Shown here: positions 24,609 through 34,721 of the stretch, one piece after another
Layout: each line of letters starts with the position of its first letter
Position numbering within the stretch: position 1 is the first letter of the stretch
Source: Rhizobium grahamii CCGE 502
Lineage (GTDB): Bacteria > Pseudomonadota > Alphaproteobacteria > Rhizobiales > Rhizobiaceae
Length of the DNA: 64,000 bases
Reading direction: 5' to 3'
Assembly (NCBI RefSeq): GCF_000298315.2
Contig: NZ_AEYE02000022.1
Coordinates: 1-64,000, forward strand
Program-made: the position numbers and the translations under genes
Notes under the pieces: model-generated
Seen by the model: only the letters and a program-made list of their open reading frames with translations
What the model was told of the DNA's origin: nothing
The model's database searches: none

Positions 24609-26384
24609 TTGAGGGAGCTTGATTTTGGGCCTTCCATCCGTGGTGGCGGGTCGGTTGTCTTTCGGCTATGGGCGCCACTGCAGGACGTCGTCCGATTGGA
24701 TGTGAAGGCGAGGGATTGCGTCGAGATGGCGCGGCGGGAGGATGGTTGGCACGAATGCGAGGTTGCCGACGTTCTGCCCGGCTCACGCTATTCGTTCATC
24801 CTGTCCGACGGACTTGCCGTCCCCGATCCCGCGTCACGTTTTCAGCCGCATGACGTTCATGAGGCAAGCGAGGTGGTCGACCTCACATCCTACCGGTGGA
24901 CCGCAGACGACTGGCATGGTCGACCATGGGAGGAGATCGTACTTTACGAGCTTCATATCGGAACGTTCACGGAAGAAGGAACATTCCTTGCTGCGATCGA
25001 TCGGCTCGACCATCTGAGAGAGCTTGGCATTACCGCGATCCAGATCATGCCGGTCAGCGATTTTCCCGGTCGGTGGGGATGGGGCTACGATGGCGTGCTG
25101 CCCTATGCTCCAGACAGCAGCTATGGTCGGCCCGAGGAACTACAAAAACTCGTCGATGAAGCTCATCGACGTGGTCTCGCAGTCATTCTCGATGTCGTCT
25201 ACAACCATTTCGGCCCCGACGGAAATTACCAGGCCGAATACGCGCCGCTGTTTACGGACCACCATCAGACCCCCTGGGGCGACGGCATCAACTATGATGG
25301 AGAAAAATCGCGGCCGATCAGGGAGTTCGTGATTCAGAATGCCATCTACTGGATTACACGCTTCAGGCTTGATGGTCTGCGTCTCGACGCTGTCCACGCG
25401 ATCCAGGATGACTCTGACGGACACATCCTTGCAGAATTGGCGCGCAGGGTCCGATCAGCTGTCGTCGAGCGACACATTCACTTGATCGTGGAAAATGAGA
25501 ACAATGACAGCGATCTGTTGGTGCGCGACAGCGACGGGCGGGCTTCCATCTTCACCGCGCAATGGAACGACGACATTCATCACGTGCTGCATTCTGCAGC
25601 GACCGGCGAAGCGTTCGGTTACTATGCGGATTACGCCGGTGACCCGCAAAAGATCGGCAGGGCGCTCGCAGAAGGCTTTGTCTATCAGGGAGAGTTCATG
25701 CCCTTTCACGGGGAACCGAGAGGCAAGTCGGCTTCAGGATTACCTCCAACCGCCTTCATCTCGTTCATTCAAAACCACGATCAGATTGGTAACAGGGCCG
25801 GAGGCGACAGGAAAATCGCCTCGCTCCCCGACGATGTTCTCAAGGCTATCGCGGCGATCTATCTGCTTGCTCCTCAAGTCCCGATGCTGTTCATGGGGGA
25901 GGAATGGCGGGCTGGTGAGCCATTTCCCTACTTTTGCGACTTCAATGACGATCTGAACGAGAAAGTCACGGTTGGGCGCAGAAACGAGCTTTCGAGACTG
26001 CCTGGATTCGATACCAAGGACCTTCCGCATCCGACGGCAGAATCGACCTTCAGGTCTGCAAAGATCGATTGGTCGATGCTTTCCGCGCCATCATCGATCT
26101 CGTGGCTCTCTTTCTACAAGCGTCTCCTCAAAGCCAGGCAAGAACATGTCATTCCTCGTCTAAGGAGGATTTCGAAGAGTGGGACCTTCCGGACACTCTC
26201 CGACGATGCTCTTTCGGTCGAATGGCGCGTTTCAGATAGTGAGAAACTGAAGCTCCTCTGCAACCTGAATGACAAAAGCGTATTCCTCGGCGACGTGGGG
26301 CAGGACCCTACCTTCTTTTCAACCGGATCGCTGACGTCCGGCTTGCTCACGCCCTGGTCCGTCCTCTGGAGCATTGGTCAATGA
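24609..26384 (+). CDS. treZ: Malto-oligosyltrehalose trehalohydrolase
   Basis: This GH13 enzyme releases trehalose from maltooligosyl-trehalose made by TreY. About 591 residues: an N-terminal beta domain (FRLWAPLQDVVRLD), then a TIM barrel with GWGYDGVLPYAPDSSYG, DVVYNHFGPDGNY, nucleophile Asp in GLRLDAVHAI, acid Glu in LIVENEN and transition-state Asp in FIQNHDQIGNRA. The start is uncertain. The TTG at 24609 has an AGGAGG site five bases upstream and begins right before the family N terminus (ELDFGP). The frame is also open back to an ATG at 24519 and a TTG at 24504, which have poorly placed ribosome sites. It overlaps treY by four bases. Confidence 0.93.
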   Translation: MRELDFGPSIRGGGSVVFRLWAPLQDVVRLDVKARDCVEMARREDGWHECEVADVLPGSRYSFILSDGLAVPDPASRFQPHDVHEASEVVDLTSYRWTADDWHGRPWEEIVLYELHIGTFTEEGTFLAAIDRLDHLRELGITAIQIMPVSDFPGRWGWGYDGVLPYAPDSSYGRPEELQKLVDEAHRRGLAVILDVVYNHFGPDGNYQAEYAPLFTDHHQTPWGDGINYDGEKSRPIREFVIQNAIYWITRFRLDGLRLDAVHAIQDDSDGHILAELARRVRSAVVERHIHLIVENENNDSDLLVRDSDGRASIFTAQWNDDIHHVLHSAATGEAFGYYADYAGDPQKIGRALAEGFVYQGEFMPFHGEPRGKSASGLPPTAFISFIQNHDQIGNRAGGDRKIASLPDDVLKAIAAIYLLAPQVPMLFMGEEWRAGEPFPYFCDFNDDLNEKVTVGRRNELSRLPGFDTKDLPHPTAESTFRSAKIDWSMLSAPSSISWLSFYKRLLKARQEHVIPRLRRISKSGTFRTLSDDALSVEWRVSDSEKLKLLCNLNDKSVFLGDVGQDPTFFSTGSLTSGLLTPWSVLWSIGQ

Positions 26385-28831
26385 TCGTTCCTACCTCTAC
26401 CTACCGAATACAGTTTCGCAACGGTATGACGTTTGACCGGGTGGTCAAAGCAGTGCCCTGTCTTCGCGATCTCGGTGTGAGCCATCTCTATGCCTCTCCG
26501 ATTTTCACCGCGGTGAAAGGCTCGTCTCACGGCTACGATGTCACGAACTGCAACGAGATCGATCCGGATCTTGGCGGGAGACAAGGCTTCGAACGCCTCT
26601 CGGAAGCGCTGAAACATGAAGGCATGGGTCTTATCCTCGATGTCGTCCCAAACCACATGGCTGCCTCGGTCGAAAATCCCTGGTGGACGCACGTGCTTAA
26701 ATTCGGAGGGAGCAGCCGCTACAGCAACTATTTCGATATCGACTGGAGCGAGCGGCTCACTCTTCCCGTTCTCGGCAAAGCTTTCGACCAGGCACTCGCG
26801 GACGGAGAGATTGTCCTGCGGCCGGACCAATCGACCAGCGAATGGCACCTCGCCTACTTCGATACTCTCTTGCCGCTCAACCCGGCGAGCGTCACGTCCG
26901 TTGCCGACCCGGCTGACCCTCGAGAAATTGCAAACGTTCACAATGCCCAGGCTTGGCGGCTGATCCATTGGAAGGACGCAGCCTCTCATCTCAGCTACCG
27001 CCGGTTCTTCGAAGTGACGGGTCTCGTCGGGTTGAGGGTGGAGGAAGATGATGTATTCGACGCGAGCCACGCTTTGATCCTCGACCTCGTACGCTCTCGC
27101 CAGGTTCAGGGTCTGCGGCTTGATCATATCGACGGGTTGACCGATCCGACATCTTACCTTCGTCGGCTTCGAAAGAAGATAGGGCCTGATGTCTTTCTCG
27201 TGGTGGAAAAAATCCTCGGGAAGGCTGAGACCCTGCCGTTTGACTGGCCAGTTCAGGGAACGACCGGCTACGAATTCATCACGGCTCTTTCAAATCTCTT
27301 CATTGAACCTGAGGGAGCGGGCGCGATTGGCGAGAGCTATGCCAGCATTGCCGGCGCATCGTCAAACTACAGGCAGGGTTTGCGCGAGGCCAAAAGCCTA
27401 ATGGTGGAACAGAATTTCAGGGGTGAGACGCGGCGATTGATAAGGCTCGCCAGGAGTTCGCGCACTGATCTGTCGGAAGACGAAATTGGAAAGGCTATCA
27501 AGGAAATCCTGGTGGCTTTCCCGGTCTACCGCACATACGGACAACAGGGTGCGCTCGACCAACAGGATGCGGCCGTTCTCCAAAGGGTGCTCGTCGAAGC
27601 CGCCCAACATCTGGAACACCACGATGCCCTGGATTGGATAGGATCCGTACTCCTCGACGGGAGCCAACCGGAGTTTCGTGCCCGTCTTCAGCAGTTGAGC
27701 GGGCCCATCATGGCCAAGGCTGTCGAGGACACTTTATTCTACAGGTTCAACCGGCTTCTCGCCGCCAATGAGGTGGGCGGTGATCCGGGTTCCGATCCAG
27801 GAGGGATCGAGGCGTTTCATGAGCTGATGATGGAGAGGCAAAAGCGCCAACCGACAGGATTGTCGGCGACCTCCACCCACGATACCAAAAGAGGCGAGGA
27901 TGCCCGCGCTCTGTTGTATACTCTGAGCGAAGACCCGGATGACTGGACGGCAGCTGTCGCGCGCTGGCGTAGCTTGAACGCAAGATACCTGACCGATCTA
28001 TCCGGCAGGACCGTGCCGGAGCCTGATGTCGAGTGGATGCTTTATCAGGCTTTAGCCGGTATGTGGCCAGGCAATGGCCCCGATGCGGAGAACACTACGC
28101 GGCGATTTACCGAATACGTTGAGAAGGCGGTCCGGGAGGCGAAGCTCGCCACAAGCTGGACCAATGTGGACGAAGCATATGAAAACGCCGTCAAGGCTTA
28201 CGCCGCCGCCCTGGTATCGACTGAAAATGCATCCTTCCGGCGGGACCTCATCGAGACAATCGGTCCGTTTGTCGCGGCCGGCGCCGTGAATTCCTTGTCC
28301 CAAACACTTATAAAGCTCACCGCGCCCGGGATCCCCGACATCTACCAGGGGAGCGAGGCATCCGACTTCAGCCTGGTCGATCCTGACAACAGGCGCCGCG
28401 TCGACTTTGAACGACTTTCCCGAACCGCTCGTGGGGGTCGCGAAGAGCGCGGCGACGATTTTCAACGTCGAAAGCACCAGATGATCAGGACGGTCTTGCA
28501 TTTGCGACGAAACCATCCGGATCTCTTTGAGGAGGGCTCCTATCTGCCGATTTTGGCAAAGGGTCGTCGTGAGCGAAATGTTGTCGCTTATGCGCGGTGT
28601 CTAGGCAGTCTCACGCTCATCGTCGTCGCATCCCGTATAATGCTTGGCGATATCACGACGGGGACATTCAGCGCTGGTGCCGGCTTCTGGGAAAACACGG
28701 TTCTTGAATCCCCCTCTATCAACGGTCCGTTCACTGAACTCTTGACCGGACGAGAAGTCCACCAGGACAGTCTTGGCCTTGGGGAATTGCTCGGCCATGA
28801 GCCTGTAGCCCTCCTGATGACGCGACGTTGA
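26381..28831 (+). CDS. treY: Malto-oligosyltrehalose synthase
   Basis: An 816-residue intramolecular transglycosidase that turns the reducing end of maltodextrin into a trehalose unit. Signatures: TYRIQFRNGMTFD at the N terminus, GYDVTNCNEIDPDLGG, LDVVPNHMA, nucleophile region GLRLDHIDGLTDP, VVEKILGKAETLP, WPVQGTTGYEF, STHDTKRGEDAR and, near the end, IPDIYQGSEASDFSLVDPDN. The start overlaps the treZ stop (ATGA), so the two enzymes are made together. No treX/glgX debranching gene is adjacent, so maltodextrin must come from glycogen enzymes encoded elsewhere. Length is normal. Confidence 0.96.
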   Translation: MIVPTSTYRIQFRNGMTFDRVVKAVPCLRDLGVSHLYASPIFTAVKGSSHGYDVTNCNEIDPDLGGRQGFERLSEALKHEGMGLILDVVPNHMAASVENPWWTHVLKFGGSSRYSNYFDIDWSERLTLPVLGKAFDQALADGEIVLRPDQSTSEWHLAYFDTLLPLNPASVTSVADPADPREIANVHNAQAWRLIHWKDAASHLSYRRFFEVTGLVGLRVEEDDVFDASHALILDLVRSRQVQGLRLDHIDGLTDPTSYLRRLRKKIGPDVFLVVEKILGKAETLPFDWPVQGTTGYEFITALSNLFIEPEGAGAIGESYASIAGASSNYRQGLREAKSLMVEQNFRGETRRLIRLARSSRTDLSEDEIGKAIKEILVAFPVYRTYGQQGALDQQDAAVLQRVLVEAAQHLEHHDALDWIGSVLLDGSQPEFRARLQQLSGPIMAKAVEDTLFYRFNRLLAANEVGGDPGSDPGGIEAFHELMMERQKRQPTGLSATSTHDTKRGEDARALLYTLSEDPDDWTAAVARWRSLNARYLTDLSGRTVPEPDVEWMLYQALAGMWPGNGPDAENTTRRFTEYVEKAVREAKLATSWTNVDEAYENAVKAYAAALVSTENASFRRDLIETIGPFVAAGAVNSLSQTLIKLTAPGIPDIYQGSEASDFSLVDPDNRRRVDFERLSRTARGGREERGDDFQRRKHQMIRTVLHLRRNHPDLFEEGSYLPILAKGRRERNVVAYARCLGSLTLIVVASRIMLGDITTGTFSAGAGFWENTVLESPSINGPFTELLTGREVHQDSLGLGELLGHEPVALLMTRR

Positions 28832-29031
28832 CCGCCGGTGGAATAGAGAGGTGGAAACATGGCTTCGGCGGCGCGTACCGAAAGTCAGTCGCTATGCATT
28901 GCAAACATGGCTGGGACCACTCCTTAGCGCTGCACATTCTCAGCTGGAATCACTACATAGAGATAATCAAAGCGAACGAAGCGCCACGGTCTGGCAGCTG
29001 AGCTTTGAAAGCCCAGGAAAGGCGATTTATC

Positions 29032-29178
29032 ATGAACGTAGCACGCACTTTCAACAATTGGCGCAAGTACCGACAGACGGTCTCCGAGCTTGGCCGTATG
29101 AGCAATCGTGAACTCCATGATCTCGGTATCGATCGCGCGGATATTCTTAGCGTCGCGAAGGCAGCTTCGGCTCGTTAA
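29032..29178 (+). CDS. DUF1127 small protein
   Basis: A 48-residue protein. The DUF1127 core is clear: WRKYRQTVSELGRMSNREL, then HDLGIDRADI. These Arg-rich peptides are abundant in rhizobia; some bind RNA or affect phosphate and carbon metabolism. The ATG at 29032 is preceded by an AAGG-type ribosome site nine bases away. A terminator follows 30 bases after the stop codon, so this is a compact single-gene unit. Confidence 0.8.
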   Translation: MNVARTFNNWRKYRQTVSELGRMSNRELHDLGIDRADILSVAKAASAR

Positions 29179-29207
29179 TCGTCGCCGTCCAGGCATGGAA
29201 ATTCCTG

Positions 29208-29237
29208 AGCGCTCGTCACATGTGACGGGCGCTTTTT
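29208..29237 (+). terminator. Rho-independent terminator after the DUF1127 gene
   Basis: A long stem is built from AGCGC-T-CGTCACA (29208-29220) and TGTGACG-G-GCGCT (29221-29233), followed by TTTTT ending at 29237. It is an unambiguous terminator for the small upstream gene. Confidence 0.85.
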
Positions 29238-29468
29238 CGTGCCTGCATCGGCAGGAGAAGCCATTGCACACGCGCATGGCGTCTGGTTTGGACCTTTATT
29301 TCCTGCCTACGTGTGAGGCAGTTTTCGGCGGCTTTGCGCTTAGATCGACGAGTTTTTTCTTGTGCCGCTTGGAGAGCAGTCATCATCGCCTAGTTAAACT
29401 GGCGAAAGGTCTATCGATGGCGGCGTGCCGCGGGAGAAGTGTCGAAGACGATAAAACGGGACCCGCCA

Positions 29469-30467
29469 ATGTCGCTCAAGTTGTCCAAATCTTTTTCACG
29501 ATTCCTGAAAAACCAAAAGAAAGTTCGGCGTCTCATCGAGACGTCGTTTCTGCGCATTCCCAAGCAGAAGTTTGGACGTCGTCGCAGGGTCGTCATCCCG
29601 AAGCCCGCTCTGGGCGAAGTTGCGGATTTCGGCTCGAACCCCGGCCGTCTGAGGATGAAGATCTTCGTGCCCAAAAGGGTTCCTCCGAGGCCGGCGCTCG
29701 TTCTATTCCTACACGGCTGCAGGCAAACACCTGAGAGCTTCGATCTTGCGAGTGGGTTTTCAAAACTGGCAGCTCAGCGCGGATTTATTCTTCTTTATCC
29801 CGAGCAGAGAGAAGCCAACAACTCACAGCGCTGTTTCAACTGGTTTCGGCCAAGCGCCATCGCCCGTGACCGAGGCGAGCTAATGTCGATCAAGCAAATG
29901 ATCAATCATGCTTGCAGACAACACCACGTCGATCGCAGCCGCGTGTATGTAGCGGGGCTTTCCGCAGGTGGCGCGATGACCTCGGCTCTCCTCGTCACCT
30001 ACCCCGATCTGTTTGCTGGCGGTGCGATCTTTGCTGGCATGCCCTATGGCGCGGCGCGGGATGCAATCTCGGCACTTCGTGTGATGAAATCCGGTCCTAC
30101 TCGCTCGCCGCGCGAATGGGGCGATCTTGTTCGGACGGCCTCACCGGAGCGGAAGAGATGGCCGACCATATCCATCTGGCAGGGAAGCGGCGATCGCACG
30201 GTCCATCCCGACAACGCCATCGCAGCCACCTCTCAATGGCTCGATGTCGCTGGTATCGACACGGCAACGGCGAAGCAATTGCATAAGCCTTGGGGGAACC
30301 TAGTGCGTTGGGATGGGTTCCAAAAGGCGCAAGTGTCGGTCTACACACTCCGAGGTTTCGGACACGGGTTGCCGGTCAAACAGAATCTCAAGTCAGATCC
30401 ATTCGTCATCGAAGCTGGAATTTCGGCTCCGCTCGAACTTTTGAGACTTTGGGGTCTGCGAAGGTAA
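29469..30467 (+). CDS. PHB-depolymerase-family esterase
   Basis: A 332-residue alpha/beta hydrolase of the PHB depolymerase/feruloyl-esterase-like family (Esterase_phd). Oxyanion region LVLFLHGCRQTPESF (about 85-100), then FILLYPEQ and CFNWF, nucleophile elbow VAGLSAGGAMTSALL (Ser about 168), acid in GSGDRTVHPDN (about 240) and His in GFGHGLPV (about 300). The basic N terminus is not a standard signal peptide. ATG at 29469 is preferred; a GTG at 29439 has its ribosome site too close. The substrate may be polyester oligomers or another ester. Confidence 0.85.
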   Translation: MSLKLSKSFSRFLKNQKKVRRLIETSFLRIPKQKFGRRRRVVIPKPALGEVADFGSNPGRLRMKIFVPKRVPPRPALVLFLHGCRQTPESFDLASGFSKLAAQRGFILLYPEQREANNSQRCFNWFRPSAIARDRGELMSIKQMINHACRQHHVDRSRVYVAGLSAGGAMTSALLVTYPDLFAGGAIFAGMPYGAARDAISALRVMKSGPTRSPREWGDLVRTASPERKRWPTISIWQGSGDRTVHPDNAIAATSQWLDVAGIDTATAKQLHKPWGNLVRWDGFQKAQVSVYTLRGFGHGLPVKQNLKSDPFVIEAGISAPLELLRLWGLRR

Positions 30468-30731
30468 GCTTCCCAAGAAAATCCTCAGGGAATTCAACCC
30501 GCCGCAGGCCTCTGGAGCGTTGACCCACTACTTCCAGCCAGATCGTCCGCAGCCTTGCGAGGAGAAGGCAATCGGTTCCCGGATTCTGGCGTTGCTCGGC
30601 CGGGGAGGAGCATCGTTCACATTTCGGTGTTGCCACTGGCATGTCTGTAACAAAGACAGATCTTCTTCCGTATCTGATACCGAAACCGCACGCCCGCGGA
30701 CCGCTGGCCGGGAATCGAGGAGGAAATGGCG

Positions 30732-31214
30732 ATGTCGAGCAGGCGTGAAATTTTGCTGGGCGCAGCTCTTGGCGCCCTGGGGATTTGCTTCAGCAGACAA
30801 CCCGCGATCGCTCGTGAAGTCTTTGCGGTATCGCATACCGATGCTGAATGGAAGACGCTGCTCACCCCCGATCAATACGCGGTCCTCAGAAGAGAAGGCA
30901 CAGAGCGTCCTTTCTCGAGTTCGTTGCTGAAGGAGCATGGAAGGGGCAGCTTCGCCTGCGCTGGGTGCGACCAGAATGCCTTCTCTTCCACCACGAAATT
31001 TGACAGCGGTACAGGGTGGCCGAGCTTCTGGGCGCCGTTGGATGGCGCTGTCGGAACCTCCAAAGATGCGTCACTTGGAATGGTGCGCACCGAAGTCCAT
31101 TGCAGCCGTTGCGGCGGCCATCTGGGCCATGTCTTTGATGACGGTCCAAAGCCGACAGGGCTTCGATATTGTCTTAACGGCGTCGCCATGAAATTCCACC
31201 CGCTCTCGGCCTAA
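30732..31214 (+). CDS. msrB: Exported peptide-methionine (R)-S-oxide reductase
   Basis: This 160-residue enzyme reduces methionine-R-sulfoxide in proteins. All family motifs are present: two CxxC zinc pairs (CAGC and CSRC), [19 protein letters not shown] and the catalytic Cys in RYCLNGVA. The N terminus carries a twin-arginine signal ([16 protein letters not shown]), so it acts in the periplasm after folding. ATG at 30732 is chosen because GGAGG is eight bases upstream; the ATG at 30726 is too close to it. An msrA gene with a signal peptide follows 246 bases later, making a periplasmic repair pair. Confidence 0.94.
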   Translation: MSSRREILLGAALGALGICFSRQPAIAREVFAVSHTDAEWKTLLTPDQYAVLRREGTERPFSSSLLKEHGRGSFACAGCDQNAFSSTTKFDSGTGWPSFWAPLDGAVGTSKDASLGMVRTEVHCSRCGGHLGHVFDDGPKPTGLRYCLNGVAMKFHPLSA

Positions 31215-31460
31215 AGATCAGGTACATTTGCATGACGCTGTCTCTGCTTGCGCACCTTGGCGGCCTACTGACCAGTCATTCGGACGGTCTGACAGGTCCT
31301 GGATTTCGTCTTCCCCCGTAGGCCAGCGGAACGGTGACGGCCCAGCGTTTCTACCAGCTTGTATGCGAGGGGGACCGATCGGCGACCGTAAGTTCCCAAT
31401 CACGTTCCGGCACCTTGGGGCCCAGACCCCTGGGTCCACATCAGGCAAAAGGAGATCGAG

Positions 31461-32168
31461 ATGAGGTGTAAACGCAGTCTTTTGACGAAAATGCCAACCT
31501 TGGCAATGGCCTTGGCGGCCGCGGTCATGTTCCAAACTGCGGGCAGCGCCGCCGAGGAGCCGCATGTCATCCCGGCGCCGATTCAGGATATGCCGTCAGG
31601 AGCAGGGCTTGAAACTGCCGTCCTTGCCGGCGGCTGCTTCTGGGGTGTGCAGGGGGTCTTCCAACATGTTGATGGCGTCGTCAGCGCAACATCTGGCTAC
31701 ACTGGAGGCGGCAAGACGACGGCTCAATACGAAGCGGTCGGCACTGGCACGACGGGCCACGCCGAGTCGGTTCAGGTCGTCTTCGACCCGAGGAAGGTGA
31801 GCTACGGCCATCTGCTCCAGATCTATTTTTCAGTCGCACATGATCCCACGGAGCTCAATCGGCAAGGCCCTGACACCGGGACCCAATACCGCTCGGCAAT
31901 TTTTCCTATGAACGACATGCAGGCCAAGGTTGCAAATGCCTATATCGGCCAATTAAAGCAGGCGCGGGTCTACGACGCGGCGATCGTTACGAAAATAGAA
32001 CCTGGCAAGACGTTCTACCCAGCAGAAGGTTATCATCAGAACTTTTTGACGAACAACCCGACATATCCCTATATCGTGATCAACGACCTGCCGAAGATCA
32101 AAAACCTGAGGCGGCTGTTCCCCAAGGACTACAGATCGGAAGCGGTGCTGGTCTCTGCGGTCCGGTGA
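31461..32168 (+). CDS. msrA: Exported peptide-methionine (S)-S-oxide reductase
   Basis: A 235-residue enzyme that reduces methionine-S-sulfoxide. The catalytic motif GGCFWG is at about residues 57-62, followed by GYTGG, GHAESV and QYRSAIF. An N-terminal hydrophobic stretch (about 10-30, ending GSAAEE) is a Sec signal peptide, so the protein is periplasmic. GGAG lies six bases before the ATG. Together with the Tat-exported MsrB just upstream it would repair both sulfoxide forms in the periplasm. Confidence 0.95.
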   Translation: MRCKRSLLTKMPTLAMALAAAVMFQTAGSAAEEPHVIPAPIQDMPSGAGLETAVLAGGCFWGVQGVFQHVDGVVSATSGYTGGGKTTAQYEAVGTGTTGHAESVQVVFDPRKVSYGHLLQIYFSVAHDPTELNRQGPDTGTQYRSAIFPMNDMQAKVANAYIGQLKQARVYDAAIVTKIEPGKTFYPAEGYHQNFLTNNPTYPYIVINDLPKIKNLRRLFPKDYRSEAVLVSAVR

Positions 32169-33028
32169 ACGCGTAATTGAAAGGCAATCGTCCAGCTTAC
32201 GGGATCGGTTACTCGATCCCAGTCCTCCGAACCGCGGACCCAAGTGGTGATCAACGCATTTGTTGGTGGACGTGACGGTTCGGTCATCCGAATGCTTGTC
32301 ATCGGACGAAAAGGCGGCCGGTACGATAGATCTCATTTTGCAGGGGGAACGGATGGCACTCTCCTTCGCCCGCAAATTCGAACACCACGCCTTCGCCAAC
32401 AATAAACCGGTCGTTGGTATCGGTCGGGGCATCAAAGCAAACGCCCTCTCCGCGGCGCGATGTATTCCATGCCGTACCGTTCCCCCTGGGAGGGGCCGAT
32501 AGCGCTTATCAACGCAGGGCAGTAGGGCTCAGGAGCAGGTCGAAGCGTCAGGCAAATGCCTGACGCCACAGGAGCGCCCATTGCCGCGAAGGCTGCGCGG
32601 ATCGCTGCCCTGGCAGTACGTCATGCAGAACTCGGACAAACCGCTCAATCCTGAGGGTAGCGTGGTTCCGTTTCGAAACGCTGCTGACCTACAACCTTGC
32701 CTTCCTCGGCAGAAGCGTCGTGAAGGTCGATCCAGGATAACACCTCTGTGACCTGCGCAATGCGGGTCAACAGACGAGGGAAACCGCGAAAACCAAGCAA
32801 AGTTCCTATGGCTCTTTTTGCGGACACGAACACAACGCCGACGTCAATGGGCTGTCAACCTCCTGCGGGCCGGACACGGCCATCGACGACAGCCGAGAAA
32901 TCCGGCAGGTGCCGATAACATCAAAGAGCGGTCTAGCCCCCGAAATTCCCCTCCTCTAGGATGCTTCAGGGGTGGACTTCAGGCCCGTGTCAGCAATCAT
33001 CTTCAAAAGGCGCGTTTGCGTCGGAGAG
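32169..33028. other. Gene-poor stretch upstream of the eptA-like gene
   Basis: About 860 bases without a secure gene. A 49-residue frame at 32354-32502 (plus) has a fair ribosome site, and a 62-residue frame at 32645-32833 (minus, GTG start) reads protein-like, but neither has a recognisable family. No hairpin terminator was noted. Confidence 0.4.
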
Positions 33029-34675
33029 ATGAAGTTGAGGAAAAAGCCTGGAAACCTAAGCGCGCTTCGGCCCGCTATCGGCAGTATTCCCCTGTGCATT
33101 CTTGTGAGCTGTTATATTCTTGCCTTCTGCAACGACACATTTTGGCATAAAGCCGCCGACTATCTCGGAAGCGGGACTGGACCGCTGTGGACGCTCGTTC
33201 TTGCAATGGTTGCTCTGTACGTTGCCGCGGCCACGCCCTTTTCCACTAAGTATATCATAAAGCCGTTCTTGATCTTCCTCGTCATCGTTGCTGCCGTCGC
33301 GAGCCATTTTACAGACAGCTTCGGGGTGGTCATCGACAGCGATATGATTCGCAATGCGATTGAGACCACGCCAGCCGAAGCACAACACTTGGTCACCCGG
33401 GACCTCGCAGTGCACCTCGCGATTTTCGGTATTCTGCCGTCCTTGCTCATAGCCTGGACGAAAGTCGATCACCGACCATTCGTCAGCAAGGTCGTGTGGA
33501 ATTCGGCCACGATCGTAATTTCCCTCGCAATTGTCGCGGTTTGCGGCATCACCTATTCTAAAGAGTATACTGCCGCTGTCCGAGAACGCCGAGACATCAC
33601 CAAAAGCCTCAATCCCATCACACCTGTTGTAAGTACGGCTCGCTATTTCCTCAGCGCGGGAAGGGAAGCTTCCATTGTCGTTCAGCCGGTTGGTACCGAC
33701 GCTTCTGTGAGGGCATCTGCAGGCCAAATGAACAAGCCGCGAGTGACAATTATCGTTGCTGGCGAGACCGCCCGTGCCGAGAGCTTCTCGCTCGGCGGTT
33801 ATCGCCGAGAGACCAACCCGCAGCTTAAAGCTCGAAACGTCGTCTATTTCACGAATACAACAAGCTGTGGCACGGCTACCGCAACGTCAATTCCCTGCAT
33901 GTTCTCGCGGTTCACGCGCGAGGAATTCACTCACGCAAAGGCCCGCGCCAACGAAAACCTCTTAGACGTGTTGGCCCATGCTGGAGTCGATGTTGCGTGG
34001 TTCGACAACAACACCGGCAGCAAGGGTGTTGCGGACCGGATCCTATACGTTGACCTGGCGAATTCAAAGGACCCGCGGTTCTGCCAGCAAGGGGAATGCC
34101 TGGATGGCATGTTGCTGGAAAAGCTTGACGACTGGCTGGACCACGTCAAGGGCGACAGCGTCCTTGTGCTCCACCAGTTGGGTAGTCACGGCCCCGCTTA
34201 CTATCTTCGATACCCTGAACATATGGGCAAGTTTTTTCCGGACTGTCGAACGTCGGAGCTAGGACGGTGCTCGGCAGGGGAGGTCACCAACGCTTACGAC
34301 AATTCGATCCTCTATACCGACTACTTCCTGTCGGCCGTCATCGATCACCTCAAGGCCAGGTCCAGCCACATGGCAGCCGGCCTCATCTATATGTCAGATC
34401 ACGGAGAGTCCCTGGGCGAGAAGGGGTTGTATTTACACGGTACGCCGTATCTTTTTGCTCCATCGCAGCAGACGCACGTGCCTTTTCTTACGTGGTTTGA
34501 CGACGACTTCACGCAATCGATGAACCTGGACACCGCCTGTCTTCGCCAGTCGGCAACCGGTCCAACCTCCCACGACAACCTCTTTCACAGTGTGCTCGGC
34601 ATGATGAATGTCCGGACGTCTGTTTACCAGCCGGAGCTGGATGTATTTTCGAAGTGCAGGCCTGGAAATTCTTGA
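33029..34675 (+). CDS. eptA: Lipid A phosphoethanolamine transferase (EptA/PmrC-like)
   Basis: A 548-residue inner-membrane enzyme expected to transfer phosphoethanolamine from phosphatidylethanolamine to lipid A, lowering the negative charge of the outer membrane. About five N-terminal transmembrane segments lie within residues 1-185. The periplasmic sulfatase-fold domain has the Thr nucleophile in GETARAESFSLGGY, TSCGTATATSIPCMFS, HQLGSHGPAYY and SDHGESLGEKGLYLHGTPY. The ATG at 33029 is preferred over GTG at 32972. In other bacteria eptA leads a pmrCAB-type operon; here a truncated regulator and a kinase remnant follow. Confidence 0.9.
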   Translation: MKLRKKPGNLSALRPAIGSIPLCILVSCYILAFCNDTFWHKAADYLGSGTGPLWTLVLAMVALYVAAATPFSTKYIIKPFLIFLVIVAAVASHFTDSFGVVIDSDMIRNAIETTPAEAQHLVTRDLAVHLAIFGILPSLLIAWTKVDHRPFVSKVVWNSATIVISLAIVAVCGITYSKEYTAAVRERRDITKSLNPITPVVSTARYFLSAGREASIVVQPVGTDASVRASAGQMNKPRVTIIVAGETARAESFSLGGYRRETNPQLKARNVVYFTNTTSCGTATATSIPCMFSRFTREEFTHAKARANENLLDVLAHAGVDVAWFDNNTGSKGVADRILYVDLANSKDPRFCQQGECLDGMLLEKLDDWLDHVKGDSVLVLHQLGSHGPAYYLRYPEHMGKFFPDCRTSELGRCSAGEVTNAYDNSILYTDYFLSAVIDHLKARSSHMAAGLIYMSDHGESLGEKGLYLHGTPYLFAPSQQTHVPFLTWFDDDFTQSMNLDTACLRQSATGPTSHDNLFHSVLGMMNVRTSVYQPELDVFSKCRPGNS

Positions 34676-34721
34676 TGGCCAAAACCGCCCACGGCCCCCG
34701 CAGGACAGGGAGCCCTATCCT

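Noticed and set aside
32645-32833. 62-residue minus-strand frame in the gap before eptA
   Set aside because: Protein-like composition but a GTG start without a ribosome site and no recognisable family.
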